This document shows, piece after piece, positions 1 to 11,027 of a DNA stretch of 64,000 bases. The notes beneath the pieces are model-generated. The model ran no database searches, was not told the DNA's origin, and was given only the letters and a program-made list of their open reading frames with translations. Numbering within the stretch: position 1 is the first letter of the stretch; every line of letters begins with the position of its first letter. Position numbers and translations under genes: made by a program. Origin of the DNA: Syntrophaceae bacterium (lineage in GTDB: Bacteria > Desulfobacterota > Syntrophia > Syntrophales > Smithellaceae); NCBI GenBank assembly GCA_009773315.1, contig WRPE01000005.1, positions 1 to 64,000 of the forward strand, given 5' to 3'.

Positions 1-125
1 TATATGCCATATTTTAAATATTTTGTCAAGAAAAAATTGCTGTTTATTGAATTATTTTAATGCGTTAAATGACTTTTGACTTTTTACAGGGGCATCAAAC
101 TTAAATCTTAAAACTTAAAACTTTT

Positions 126-1697
126 TTACAACGGTATATTATTATGCTTCTTTTCCAGGCGCGCTTCTTTCTTATCCTTCATAACATCGAGCACTGCGAT
201 AATACGTTTGCGCGTTTCCCGCGGAAGGATAATTTCTTCAATAGCACCCAGCGAGGCCGCGAAATATGGGTTATTGAATTTTGCTTCATAGCCCGCGATC
301 AGTTCCGCGCGTTTGGCAGTCGGATCGGTTGCGGCGGCGATTTCACTGCGGTAAATGATGTTGCAGGCGCCTTCCGCGCCCATCACGGCGATTTCCGCCG
401 TCGGCCAGGCCATAACATAATCCGCCCCTAACTGCTTGCAGCACATGCCGATATAAGATCCACCGTAATCTTTACGGGTCACGACGGTAATTTTCGGGAC
501 GGTGGCCTCGGAATAAGCGTGCAGCAGTTTCGCGCCGTGGCGGATAATGCCCGCCCATTCCTGATCCTTACCGGGCATGTAACCGGGCACGTCGGCAAAG
601 GTCAAAAGCGGAATATTGAAGGCGTCACAAAAACGGATGAAGCGTGAAGCCTTGTCCGAGGCGTTTACATTGAGCACGCCCGCGTAAAACATGGGATTGT
701 TGGCAATGACACCGACTGGTTTGCCCATGACGCGAATCAGCGCGACGATAATATTTTGCGCCCATTGTTCGTGCAGTTCAAATATTTCGTTATGATCGGC
801 AACGGCTTTAATAACATTTTTCATATTGTAGGCGCGGGCTGCCTTATCCGGGATGGCTTTATCCAGTTCCGGACATTCCCGGTCGGGTTTGTCGGTTGAC
901 AGAACCACGGGCAGTGGCGAATTGCAACTGTCGGGCAGGTATGAAAGCAGAATTTTTATCTTGTCGATGCAGTCTTTATCATTATCCGTCACAACATGGC
1001 AAACGCCGCTTTTGGACGCATGCGCGACTGCGCCGCCCAACTGTTCCTGCGTGACGTCTTCACCGATCACCGCCTTGATCACTTCCGGACCGGTGATGTA
1101 CATATAGGATGTGTTTTTCACCATGAATATCCAATCGGTAAGCGCGGGCGAATAAACCGCACCGCCCGCCGTCGGCCCCATGATAGCCGTGATTTGAGGA
1201 ATGTAACCGGAGGCGATGGTATTGCGGTAAAAGATGCCGCCATAGCCTTCCAGAGAGGGGACGCCTTCCTGAATTCTGGCGCCACCGGAATCGTTGATGG
1301 CGATAAATGGCTTTTGCGCGGCAATGGCCATGTCCATCACTTTCCAGATTTTCTTGGCGTGCATTTCGCCCAGCGTGCCGCCCGCGCTGGTGAAGTCCTG
1401 GGAAGCGGCAAACACGGTGCGGCAGTTAACTTTGCCAAAACCCGTGATGACGCCGTCGGCCGGAATGTCCTTTTTATCCATGCCAAACAGGGTCGAATGG
1501 TGCTGCACAAAAAGCTGAACTTCCTGAAAAGTTCCCTGATCGAATAAATGATCCAGACGTTCACGGGCCGTCAGCTTCCCGCCGTCATGTTGTTTTTTTA
1601 CCTGCTTTGCGCCGCCCATCTGCATCAGGGCCCCAACTTTTTCTTCAAATATTTTGATTTTCCCCTGGGTGGTCGCTTTTTGTAAATCGTCACTCAT
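126..1697 (-). CDS. Acyl-CoA carboxylase carboxyltransferase subunit (propionyl/methylmalonyl-CoA carboxyltransferase family)
   Basis: ORF track 126..1805; start moved to MSDDLQKATTQ at 1697, preceded by a GGAGAC RBS. Motifs KLTARERLDHLFD, GGARIQEGVPSLEGYG, GPTAGGAVYSPALTD, DVPGYMPG are typical of the carboxyltransferase beta family. Confidence 0.93.
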   Translation of the reverse strand: MSDDLQKATTQGKIKIFEEKVGALMQMGGAKQVKKQHDGGKLTARERLDHLFDQGTFQEVQLFVQHHSTLFGMDKKDIPADGVITGFGKVNCRTVFAASQDFTSAGGTLGEMHAKKIWKVMDMAIAAQKPFIAINDSGGARIQEGVPSLEGYGGIFYRNTIASGYIPQITAIMGPTAGGAVYSPALTDWIFMVKNTSYMYITGPEVIKAVIGEDVTQEQLGGAVAHASKSGVCHVVTDNDKDCIDKIKILLSYLPDSCNSPLPVVLSTDKPDRECPELDKAIPDKAARAYNMKNVIKAVADHNEIFELHEQWAQNIIVALIRVMGKPVGVIANNPMFYAGVLNVNASDKASRFIRFCDAFNIPLLTFADVPGYMPGKDQEWAGIIRHGAKLLHAYSEATVPKITVVTRKDYGGSYIGMCCKQLGADYVMAWPTAEIAVMGAEGACNIIYRSEIAAATDPTAKRAELIAGYEAKFNNPYFAASLGAIEEIILPRETRKRIIAVLDVMKDKKEARLEKKHNNIPL

Positions 1698-1858
1698 AAA
1701 TAGTCTCCTTGATGTTGAGTTTTTTGTCTTGACCCGATTTTGGGCGTCAGTTACTATCACGACTGATAAAACATTGCCTTGAGAAGGCCATGGATTGAAG
1801 TCCATTGATTTTATGCTTAACCTTTTTGGAAAAAACTGGCAAGTACTATTAATAAGAT

Positions 1859-2596
1859 ATGCGTAACTTTAAAATTATTATAGAATATGACGGTGCGGCA
1901 TACGTCGGCTGGCAGAGGCAGAAAAACGGTGTTTCGATTCAGCAGCTACTGGAAGAAGCCTTTGGCGTGATCACCGCCGGCAAGGTCACTTTGGTCGGCT
2001 CAGGCCGGACAGATGCCGGTGTGCATGCCATCAATCAGGTCGCCAATTTCAGAAGTCCCACGATGCTGCCGGTTGAAAGACTATTCCGGGGCGTCAACAG
2101 TATTTTACCTCCGGATATCGTGGTGAAGAAGCTCGAGGAGGTTCCTATCGATTTTCACGCCCAACACGACGTCAAAAGCAAGGTGTATGTTTACCGGATC
2201 TGCAATCAGAATTTAAGACAGGTTTTGGGGCGCGAATACTTCTGGTTCATCCGTTATCCGCTGGATTTGGAAAAAATGCGCAAAGCAGCGCAATACCTGC
2301 CGGGCACCCATGATTTTTCCTGTTTTTGCGCCACCGGCACGGATGTTAAGGATCGCGTGCGGACGATCACCGATATCGTCATTGAAACCGGCCCCGACGG
2401 TTTGATTGAAATTACAGTGGAAGCAAGGGGATTTTTGAAGTATATGGTGCGTAATATCGTCGGGACGCTTACGGAAGTCGCCCGCGGTAAAAGACAACCG
2501 GAAGAGATGAAGGAAATTATTGATTCACGCAACCGCAACATTGCCGGGGCAACTGCACCCGCCTGCGGTCTCTTTTTGAAAGAGGTCAAATACTGA
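1859..2596 (+). CDS. truA: tRNA pseudouridine synthase A
   Basis: YDGAAYVGWQRQ, GSGRTDAGVHAINQVA and FLKYMVRNIVGTL motifs. Confidence 0.96.
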   Translation: MRNFKIIIEYDGAAYVGWQRQKNGVSIQQLLEEAFGVITAGKVTLVGSGRTDAGVHAINQVANFRSPTMLPVERLFRGVNSILPPDIVVKKLEEVPIDFHAQHDVKSKVYVYRICNQNLRQVLGREYFWFIRYPLDLEKMRKAAQYLPGTHDFSCFCATGTDVKDRVRTITDIVIETGPDGLIEITVEARGFLKYMVRNIVGTLTEVARGKRQPEEMKEIIDSRNRNIAGATAPACGLFLKEVKY

Positions 2597-3463
2597 TTGA
2601 TGAAAATATTGTTATTGGGACATAAAGGAATGCTGGGCAACGATTTGGCCGCACAGTTTCGTTATCGGCATGACGTGATCGGCATGGATATGGGCGATAT
2701 CGACATCACCCGCGAGGATGAATGCCAAAAAGCGATTCGGGAAACCAAACCACAGATTGTGCTGAACGCCGCCGGCTATACCAACGTGGACGGCTGCGAA
2801 AAAGCCAAAGAAGAATGCTTTGCCGTAAACGCCGAAGCGGTAAAGAATATTGCCCACGCCTGCCGCGGCCGGAACATTACCATCGTTCATTTCAGCACGG
2901 ACTATGTGTTTGACGGAACCGGCAACCGCCCCTATGTGGAAGAGGATATCTGCAATCCGATCAATGTATATGGGGCGTCCAAACTGGCCGGTGAGAATCA
3001 TCTGCGAACGATTACCGACAACTATATTCTGATCCGCTCGGCCTGGCTTTATGGCGCGAAGGGGAAAAACTTTGTGCAGGCCATTCTGGACCAGGCGAAG
3101 GCGACGGGCAAACTAACCGTGGTGGATGATCAAACGGGTTCGCCCACTTGCACGCGAGATCTGGCCGCCGCGACGGAGTTGCTGCTCGATAAAAATACCC
3201 GGGGCGTCTTTCATCTCACCAACCGCGGGCATTGCACCTGGTATGAATTCGCGAAAAAAATATTAAAAGAAGCGCACATGGACCATGTCGAAATCTCCCC
3301 GATCAAAACCGCCGAGGCGCAAAGGGCAGCCCTGAGACCGGCCTACAGCGTTCTCGGCATGCAAAAGTTCATTGCCGCAACAGGGAAGACCATGCAGCCC
3401 TGGCAACTGGCCTTTCAGGATTATTATCAGCATCTGACCAGCCGGACGTGCTGCAGTGCTTGA
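2597..3463 (+). CDS. rfbD: dTDP-4-dehydrorhamnose reductase
   Basis: GHKGMLGNDL Rossmann motif, STDYVFDG, NVYGASKLAGE, RSAWLYG; abuts truA. Confidence 0.93.
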   Translation: MMKILLLGHKGMLGNDLAAQFRYRHDVIGMDMGDIDITREDECQKAIRETKPQIVLNAAGYTNVDGCEKAKEECFAVNAEAVKNIAHACRGRNITIVHFSTDYVFDGTGNRPYVEEDICNPINVYGASKLAGENHLRTITDNYILIRSAWLYGAKGKNFVQAILDQAKATGKLTVVDDQTGSPTCTRDLAAATELLLDKNTRGVFHLTNRGHCTWYEFAKKILKEAHMDHVEISPIKTAEAQRAALRPAYSVLGMQKFIAATGKTMQPWQLAFQDYYQHLTSRTCCSA

Positions 3464-3552
3464 GATTTATATACGCGAGTGAAAAGAAAGTATTCAGGCA
3501 GGATGTCGTTTGTGTTAATTAATTTCTCCGCATAAATTATGGAGGACAAATC

Positions 3553-6300
3553 ATGAGCAAAAAAACAAAACAACTGATGCCTTTACTGATCATTCCGGCG
3601 GTTATTTTTCTGCAGAGCTGCCTGGTCTCAACACCATCCACCCTCATCACACCCGAAATCCGATCCTTGTATGGAGGGGAATATAAAGTCGGTCCCTACA
3701 TGAAAGAGCATATTCCCCTCTCGGTTGCCGTTTTGCCTTTTATTGATTTATCCGGAAGCAAAGAAGGGGCAACCGCCATGCGGCTGGGATTCTATAACCA
3801 TTTCAGCTCCGTTCCCTTCAAAGATATGGAACTCTATAAGGTGGATGATTTACTGACCAAAGCGGGACTCACCGATCCGGCCGTGATCCACAAAACATCG
3901 CCGCAAAAACTGGGTGCCATTCTGGGTGTTGACGCGGTTATTTTGGGAGAGGTATCAGACTTCGATAAATATTTTTTAGTTCTCTATTCACAGGTTGCCG
4001 TGGGCGCAGAGGTCAAAATGTACGATACAAAGACCGGCACGTTTCTCTGGAGCGGCAAGCACAAGGTGCGCAAGCACGAAGGTGGTATCTCCACCAATCC
4101 GGTTGGCCTTATCGCCACGGTGATTGCGACGGCGCTAAATGTCCGCGATATTCAACTGCTGCGCGCCAACGATGACCTGTTCCGCGATATGGTCAAAACC
4201 ATTCCAGCGCCCTCGCTGGCCCAGGCCAAACGCCCGCCGACCATTGCACTTTTAACCCAGGATACCAAAGGGCAGCCCAAAAAAGCAGGCGATGAAATCA
4301 AGGTTGTTATTCAGGGAGCGCCAAATATGCAGGCCTCATTTGACATTGGTCAATACCGGAAGCGAATTGAAATGCAGGAGGTCGAACCGGGCGGTTATTA
4401 TGGCGTCTATAAAGTTGTGCCGGGGGACAATATTGAAAAAGCCATCGTGACCGGTTACCTGACGGACGATTCCGGAAATACCACCCAATGGGTGGATGCG
4501 ATAGGGTCCGTCACGCTCGATACCACCGCACCGGAAAAACCGGAGCACATCACCTGCATCGGTCGCAATCAGATCGTCGGGCTTCGCTGGGATAAATCCG
4601 CGGCGGCGGATCTGTCCGGTTATATCATTTACCGTTCCGACTCACCGCTCTCCGGCCACATCCGGATCGGTAAAACGGAATTTAACGAATTTAGCGACAT
4701 GGATAAAAATCTGGTTAACGCCAAGATGTATTATTACCGCGTGACGGCCGTGGATTTTGCCGGAAATGAAAGCCAGATGGCACAAGCGCAGGGCATGCCG
4801 GTTGCCCCGGGACCAACGCCTGTCTCCGGCGTCATCGAAACGGATACCGTCTGGTATTCCGGCGCCAGCCCATACATCATTATTGCTGACGTGGTTGTGA
4901 AAGACAAGGCGCTTTTGACCATCGAACCGGGAACGAAAATCAAATCAAAAAATGGCGGTTTGATCATTGAAGGACGCATTGCGGCGCAGGGAGACAATGA
5001 TAACATTATCAGTTTTGATGCGCTGGAAGACGACAAATTGTGGTCGGGAATTACATTTTCGGGCGTCAAAGACCGGGAAAACAAAATGATGTTTGTCCGG
5101 GTGAAGGGTGCACGGACAGCCATCAACTGCCAGGCGTCCTCGCCGCTCATTGAAAATTCCGAGTTTGCGGGCAATGCCGATGTGCTGAAAATTGCGGGCG
5201 CGTTTTCCAAACCGCTCATCATCAAGAATGCCATTTATAAAAACAAGGGCGTTGCCATATCCGTAAGCGACGGGGCATCGCCCAGAATCGTGGGAAATTC
5301 CATCTACGATAATAGCGGCGCCGGTCTGACCGCGCAATCCGCCACACCGGAGATTGTCCAAAATACCATCACGCGAAACAGGAATAACGGAATTGAAGTT
5401 CGGGGCGCGCAGGCTATTATTCGCCAAAACAATCTGTCCGATAATTCTCCGTATAATATGACCAGTGCGATGAACGGCACCTCCGTCAAAGCACAAGACA
5501 ACTGGTGGGGCAGCGCGAAAGCTTCGGACATCCTTGCAGGCATTTCCGGACGTGTCGATATTCGTTTTGTGCTTGATGCGCCCTGGCCGCAGGGGAAGCC
5601 CCTGGCCGTGCCTGTCTTGGACAAACATCTCGGCGGCGCGATCAAGACGGATTCCTATTTGATTCTATCCAACAGTCCATACCGGATTACGAAGGATGTG
5701 GTGATTGACGGTGGGGCAACGCTTTACATCGAGGCGGGTGTTGTTCTGGAATTTGAGCAAAAATCGACGTTTATAACGCAAAACGGAGGCATCATCGCAC
5801 GAGGAACCAAAGAAAGACCCATTACATTCACAGCCGCTTCCGCGTCGCCCGCGCCCGGTTTTTACGCCAGTGTCGTGCAATTTGTCGCCCCCACCCGGGT
5901 CAACAGTTCCTTTTCGTACTGTATCGTGAAATACGCCGCAACCGCGTTTGATATTTACGCGGGGTCGCCGGAAATTTCGCACAGCTACATCGCGCATTCC
6001 TCTCAGAGCGCCATATACTGCCGCAAGGAAGCGACACCGGTCATTTCCTTTAACACCTTCGCAACAAATGCGGGTGAAGGCGCGATTGTGTGCTTCGGAA
6101 GAGCCAATCCTAAAATATTTCAGAATAATTTTATCGGCAATGTCTGGGCTATTCAGAGCGTTTCATCAATTTATATCGACGCTCGTCATAACTGGTGGGG
6201 CGCGTCGCCTCCCGATCCCAAAGTGATTTGGGGAGAAAACATCAACATTAAACCCTGGTTGACAAAAGAAAACCCCGACGCTTTCAAGATAAATCATTGA
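3553..6300 (+). CDS. Lipoprotein with N-terminal GNA1162/DUF799-like domain, Fn3-like segment and C-terminal right-handed beta-helix repeats
   Basis: Signal peptide with lipobox LQSC; N-terminal GNA1162-like sequence; repeated parallel beta-helix segments (NSIYDNSGAGL, NTITRNRNNGIEV, NNFIGNVWAI, HNWWGA). Confidence 0.75.
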   Translation: MSKKTKQLMPLLIIPAVIFLQSCLVSTPSTLITPEIRSLYGGEYKVGPYMKEHIPLSVAVLPFIDLSGSKEGATAMRLGFYNHFSSVPFKDMELYKVDDLLTKAGLTDPAVIHKTSPQKLGAILGVDAVILGEVSDFDKYFLVLYSQVAVGAEVKMYDTKTGTFLWSGKHKVRKHEGGISTNPVGLIATVIATALNVRDIQLLRANDDLFRDMVKTIPAPSLAQAKRPPTIALLTQDTKGQPKKAGDEIKVVIQGAPNMQASFDIGQYRKRIEMQEVEPGGYYGVYKVVPGDNIEKAIVTGYLTDDSGNTTQWVDAIGSVTLDTTAPEKPEHITCIGRNQIVGLRWDKSAAADLSGYIIYRSDSPLSGHIRIGKTEFNEFSDMDKNLVNAKMYYYRVTAVDFAGNESQMAQAQGMPVAPGPTPVSGVIETDTVWYSGASPYIIIADVVVKDKALLTIEPGTKIKSKNGGLIIEGRIAAQGDNDNIISFDALEDDKLWSGITFSGVKDRENKMMFVRVKGARTAINCQASSPLIENSEFAGNADVLKIAGAFSKPLIIKNAIYKNKGVAISVSDGASPRIVGNSIYDNSGAGLTAQSATPEIVQNTITRNRNNGIEVRGAQAIIRQNNLSDNSPYNMTSAMNGTSVKAQDNWWGSAKASDILAGISGRVDIRFVLDAPWPQGKPLAVPVLDKHLGGAIKTDSYLILSNSPYRITKDVVIDGGATLYIEAGVVLEFEQKSTFITQNGGIIARGTKERPITFTAASASPAPGFYASVVQFVAPTRVNSSFSYCIVKYAATAFDIYAGSPEISHSYIAHSSQSAIYCRKEATPVISFNTFATNAGEGAIVCFGRANPKIFQNNFIGNVWAIQSVSSIYIDARHNWWGASPPDPKVIWGENINIKPWLTKENPDAFKINH

Positions 6301-6334
6301 CGTCGATATTCAATTTTCCAATAGTCCCACTGAT

Positions 6335-8311
6335 TTGAAACAGGAGCAGTCCGTGATCTATTTCCGCAATGTCAGTTTGTCTTTTTTAGACAAACAGTTA
6401 TTTGATCAAATCAACTGGACGATTCATCCGAAAGGCCGCATCGGTCTGGTAGGCGATAACGGCACCGGCAAAACCACGCTCTTTCGCGCCATCCTTGATC
6501 AGGTGCATCTCGATTCGGGTTTTATAGACATACCCGACCGGAAACAAAAAAAGATCGGCTACCTACCGCAGGATCTGGTCGAACTCGAAGCAACAGGCCT
6601 GATCGAGTATCTCCGGAAGAAAAGCGGCATTGCCGATCTGGAAGAATCCATCAGAGGACTGGAACAAAGTATTTCGCACGTTAAACCCGACACCCATGAA
6701 TACAGAGAGTTGGCCCGCCACTATGCCGATGCAACAGCTGAATTTTCCGCCCGCGACGGTTATGCTTTTGAAGCGCGGGCCAAGCAAATCCTCAAGGGGT
6801 TCGGCTTTGGCGAAAGTGATTTTGCCAAAACCTGCGATTTGTTCTCCGGTGGATGGAAAATGCGGATTCTCTTGACCGCCATCCTCCTTGAACAACCGGA
6901 CATCATGCTCTTGGACGAACCGACCAACCACCTGGATACGGAAAGTATGGAGTGGCTGGAAAGCTACCTTAAGGATTACCCCGGAACCATCCTGGTGGTG
7001 TCCCACGATCATTTTTTTCTCGACAAAATCGCCACGCAAATCGCGGAACTAGCCGCTTGCCGCATCCACATCTACAAGGGTAACTATACCTATTACTTGT
7101 CTGAAAAAGACCGGCGGATGGAGGCGCTCAAGAAGGAAATGGAGCTGCAAAAAGCGCAAATTAAAAAAATTGAAGAATTCGTAGAACGTTTCCGCTACAA
7201 GGCAAGCAAAGCCGCCCAGGTGCAAAGCCGGGTCAAGATGCTGGAGAAATTTAAGGATATTAAACTGGAGGGCAACTCCCGCAGCGTCGTTATGAGATTC
7301 CCGGAAGGTAAAAAAAGTGTGAAGGAAGTCGTTAAGGTTGTTGATCTTGGGCACTCCTATGGCGATCTAACGGTCTTCTCCGGACTGAATTTTTCGCTTT
7401 TCCGCGGCGACAAGGTTGCCTTCGTGGGTGTGAACGGATCGGGCAAATCAACGCTATCGAGGCTTTTGAGCCTCTCGGAACAGCCCGCCGCAGGTGTCGT
7501 GAAATACGGCGACGGGGTCAACATGGCGTTCTTTTCGCAGGAAACCTCGCAAAATCTCAACTACGCAAACACGATCTGGGAAGAAATCAATTCTGTACCG
7601 ACGACAGCCTGTGACCAGACCAAACGCAATCTGCTGGGTGCGTTTCTCTTTTCCGGCGATGATATTTTCAAATCCGTCGGCATGCTATCAGGCGGCGAAA
7701 AATCGCGTCTGGCTCTTTTAAAAATCATGCTCCTGGACACCAACTTCCTGGTTTTGGATGAACCCACCAACCATCTGGATATCAAGACCAAAGATATTTT
7801 TCAAAACGCGCTGATCAATTATTCCGGTACGGTAGCCATTGTCTCCCATGACCGCTACTTTCTGGATCATCTGGTTAACAAAGTGTTTGAGCTTAAAGAC
7901 GGCAAGATTTTTGATTATCCGGGCAATTATTCCTACTTCATTGAAAAGCGCTCACAAAATGCGGCTGACACGACAGCAAAAAACAATCGCGGCGAGATCG
8001 CTCTCGACCAAACATTAACGTTGAAAGATAAAAAAAGGATTGAAGCAGAAGAACGCAATCGACTCTCGAAGATCAGAAGCACGTTGAAAAAAGAACTGGT
8101 CGCCGTGGAGGGAAAAATCGCAAGCATGGAAGCCAGAAAAGCCGCCCATGAAAAATCTCTGTGCGATCCTGAGACACACAGGAACTCGGTTAAAATCAAG
8201 GAACTCCAGATCGATTTTAAAACCGTTGAAAACGATCTGGAAAACGCCTACCATATCTGGACGGAACTCACCTGCAAGCTGGAAGAGACGGACCCGGCAG
8301 GCGCCGCCTGA
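6335..8311 (+). CDS. ABC-F family ATP-binding protein (Uup/EttA-like)
   Basis: Two Walker A motifs (GDNGTGKTT, GVNGSGKST), two ABC signatures (FSGGWKMR, LSGGEKSR), DEPTNHLD twice, C-terminal coiled coil. Confidence 0.95.
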   Translation: MKQEQSVIYFRNVSLSFLDKQLFDQINWTIHPKGRIGLVGDNGTGKTTLFRAILDQVHLDSGFIDIPDRKQKKIGYLPQDLVELEATGLIEYLRKKSGIADLEESIRGLEQSISHVKPDTHEYRELARHYADATAEFSARDGYAFEARAKQILKGFGFGESDFAKTCDLFSGGWKMRILLTAILLEQPDIMLLDEPTNHLDTESMEWLESYLKDYPGTILVVSHDHFFLDKIATQIAELAACRIHIYKGNYTYYLSEKDRRMEALKKEMELQKAQIKKIEEFVERFRYKASKAAQVQSRVKMLEKFKDIKLEGNSRSVVMRFPEGKKSVKEVVKVVDLGHSYGDLTVFSGLNFSLFRGDKVAFVGVNGSGKSTLSRLLSLSEQPAAGVVKYGDGVNMAFFSQETSQNLNYANTIWEEINSVPTTACDQTKRNLLGAFLFSGDDIFKSVGMLSGGEKSRLALLKIMLLDTNFLVLDEPTNHLDIKTKDIFQNALINYSGTVAIVSHDRYFLDHLVNKVFELKDGKIFDYPGNYSYFIEKRSQNAADTTAKNNRGEIALDQTLTLKDKKRIEAEERNRLSKIRSTLKKELVAVEGKIASMEARKAAHEKSLCDPETHRNSVKIKELQIDFKTVENDLENAYHIWTELTCKLEETDPAGAA

Positions 8312-8331
8312 CCTGCCAACTTCCTGATTAT

Positions 8332-8850
8332 TTACGCCCCGTCCAATCCCGATTTTTCCACATGCTGATACCAGGTGGCCGGATCGGCCAGAAATTCTCC
8401 CGTATCCTTAAGCGACAGCAGATGCTCGCGCTCGACTGCGGCTAGCATATTAAAAAACGCTATCTCTTTCGGGTCCGTGCATTGGCTTCCCAGTTTGGTG
8501 TATAGCGCGACACCACGCGCTTCAAAATCAATGGCCGTGCGGATGGCTTTGAGTTCATCCTCCGTGCCGGTAATACGGGCAGACTTTTTACCGGACATGG
8601 ATTTTAAGATGGTCCCTGCTAATGATTTCTTCACTTTCAGGGGAACGGTGGCCGGCCATTTCTTCTGCTCGGTCCATTTATCATGGAGTTTTTTCAGCAT
8701 TTCGTGATGTTCTTTTTCCTCATCAGCAATCTGCTTGAACATGTTTTTACCCGCCATATTCTTGGTTTTCCGAGCCTGGCCCAGGTAAAACTCGCGCTCT
8801 TTTTCTTCATTTTCCAGAGCAAAAGCCAATGCGTTCATTCTTCTATCCAT
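8332..8850 (-). CDS. Ferritin-like / rubrerythrin-domain protein
   Basis: ORF track 8332..8982; start likely MDRRMNALAFALENEEKEREFYLGQ. Two ExxH-type metal motifs (DEEKEHHEML, AVEREHLLSL). Confidence 0.82.
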   Translation of the reverse strand: MDRRMNALAFALENEEKEREFYLGQARKTKNMAGKNMFKQIADEEKEHHEMLKKLHDKWTEQKKWPATVPLKVKKSLAGTILKSMSGKKSARITGTEDELKAIRTAIDFEARGVALYTKLGSQCTDPKEIAFFNMLAAVEREHLLSLKDTGEFLADPATWYQHVEKSGLDGA

Positions 8851-8942
8851 GAATAGTACCCCCTTTGGCGGATGATCATATTTGTGCAACATTATAGAAG
8901 ATATTATCAATTCGGGCAATACGTTTTTCAAACGACATGCTG

Positions 8943-10258
8943 CTACTGAATATCCCGGATATATTCTGCCATATTGTTGCAAAGATCAGATATGCGTTCC
9001 AGATGACCAAGCATTTCAACAAAGATGGGACCGGCTTCCGGGCTGCATTCGCGCTGATGGAATCTTTTCAGATGATTATCAAGCGATTCCTTGACCCGAA
9101 CATCGACGTCCTCCTCACGGCGGATGACGTCCTTCACTGTTTCAGCATTGAAAATTTCCGTCAAAATCGAGGCGTCACGAAGATTGCACTCCACCAGTGA
9201 AAGAATGTCCTGAAGTTCTCTTTCTCCGCAATTGCTGAACTTTATCTTACGCGAAGCCTGCTCTCCGGCCAGAGCGCTGATCGACTGGATATGGTTGCCG
9301 ATGCTTTTAATATCTCCGGCCATAGCGGCAGCGCTTCGTCTTCGCCGGGTAAAACTTTTTTCATCAACGCGGCAAAGGGGCGCAGAAAAAAAATAAAAAC
9401 GCCAACAATCACCAGGTTCAGTAAAAAATGCGCCAAAGCGATCTGCTGGGGGACGCTGGTAGATAGACTCTTCAGGATTTCGATAAAAAAGGGCAGAAAA
9501 ATCAGGCAGAGCAAAACGCCGACGCATTTAAAAATCAGGTGAGACACGGCGGTTTTTTTACCGCTGATATTGGCAACGCTTCCGGCGAACAGAGCCGTCA
9601 CCGTCGTACCAATATTGGCGCCCAGAATAACAGGCACGGCATTTTCCAACCCGACCAGATCCTGTTGCGCCAGAACAGCCAGAATACTGATAGGTATCGA
9701 GGAGGCGTGGACAACGGCTGCAACCACCATCCCCACCCCAATTCCGAATAGCGGATTTTTGATCTGAGTAAAATAATTAATAAAAGAGGGTGATTGCTTG
9801 AGGGGCGCCGCCACCTGGCCGATGATATCCAGACCAAAGAACATCAGGCCGAAATAAAAAATCATTTCACCGGCGGTTTTCCATCCACCTCGGCAAGTCA
9901 GCCACAAAAGTCCGCCGATGGAAATGAAAAAAGGAGAAAATTCCGTAAACCGCCAGATGACAAACTGCACGGTCAGGGTTGTACCGATGTCCGCGCCCAG
10001 AATGATGGCCAGGGAACTGTAAAAGCTGATCAGACCGGCACTGACCAAACCAATCGTGAGCGCGGTTGACGCCGAAGAGCTCTGAAAGACGATCGCGGAG
10101 ACGATACCGGTGACCAACCCATAAAGTGGTTTCTCCACGGCATATTTGACCAATTCTTTTATCCTGGCGTCCATCATATGACGGACGGCGGCAGAAAGGC
10201 GAATCATGCCGACCAGAAAAAAAATGATGCCGCTTGCGGCGATCAAAGCTTCTTTCAT
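8943..10258 (-). pseudogene. Na/Pi cotransporter family protein with C-terminal PhoU-like domain, split by an apparent -1 frameshift near 9300-9335
   Basis: 9242..10258 encodes the transporter (VFQSSSASTALTIGL, GADIGTTLT, GANIGTTVTAL). The PhoU-like helical C-terminus (AMAGDIKSIGNHIQSISALAGEQ...) continues in another frame (8943..9527). Confidence 0.7.
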
Positions 10259-10278
10259 TTAGCAAATCAATTTCGTTA

Positions 10279-10776
10279 TCAATCAACTTTTTTAAACATC
10301 TTGCCTTTGGCGCCGCAGACGGGGCAGGTTTCCGGCGCTTCTTTTTCTGCGGTAAAACCGCAGACGGGACAAACATAGTAGCTGTAAGCGTCTTTTGCAG
10401 CATCCGGAGAATCGAGCATCTGCTGATAAAGACGGGCATGAATTTTTTCCACGTCATTGGCGAAATTGAATGAACGTTCGGCCTCTTTGTGCCCTTCGGC
10501 TTTGGCGCTCTCAATCATCGCCGGATACATGCTCATAAACTCGTGTGTTTCACCGGCGAACGCTTCCTGCAAGTTCTCTTTAGTGGAACGGATGCCTTTC
10601 ATTGCCCGCAAGTGGGCGTGGGCATGGACCGTCTCCGCTTCCGCTGCCGCGCGAAACAGCCTGGCGGCCTGGGCAAATCCCTCCGCCTCCGCTTTGGCGG
10701 CAAACGCCAGATATTTACGGTTGGCCTGTGACTCACCGGCAAAGGCTTCTTTTAAATTGTCTTCCGTTTTTGACAT
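10279..10776 (-). CDS. Rubrerythrin
   Basis: LKEAFAGESQANRKYLAFA, EAETVHAHAHL, and C-terminal rubredoxin-like CPVCG...CPVCGA. Confidence 0.95.
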   Translation of the reverse strand: MSKTEDNLKEAFAGESQANRKYLAFAAKAEAEGFAQAARLFRAAAEAETVHAHAHLRAMKGIRSTKENLQEAFAGETHEFMSMYPAMIESAKAEGHKEAERSFNFANDVEKIHARLYQQMLDSPDAAKDAYSYYVCPVCGFTAEKEAPETCPVCGAKGKMFKKVD

Positions 10777-11027
10777 AATCATCTCCTTTTCCTTGTTTTT
10801 TATAATGGAATTCCTTTTATCATGACAAATTTATTGTAAAACCACAAGCGCAATGATTATGCAATCCGGATGCAAACCAAACAGAATTTCTGAACAAAGG
10901 ACACCGCCGTTCCGCTTCACAGCAGAAAAATACAGGTCATCAGTTTGTATTTGACAATCAATAGTTTATTTGTTTATAAATTGTACGTAAATATGAAATC
11001 GGTTGTTATCTTAAACTTAATGTTCTT

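Noticed and set aside
4945-5628. 227-aa minus-strand ORF
   Set aside because: Antisense to the clear lipoprotein/beta-helix ORF 3553..6300; no family resemblance.
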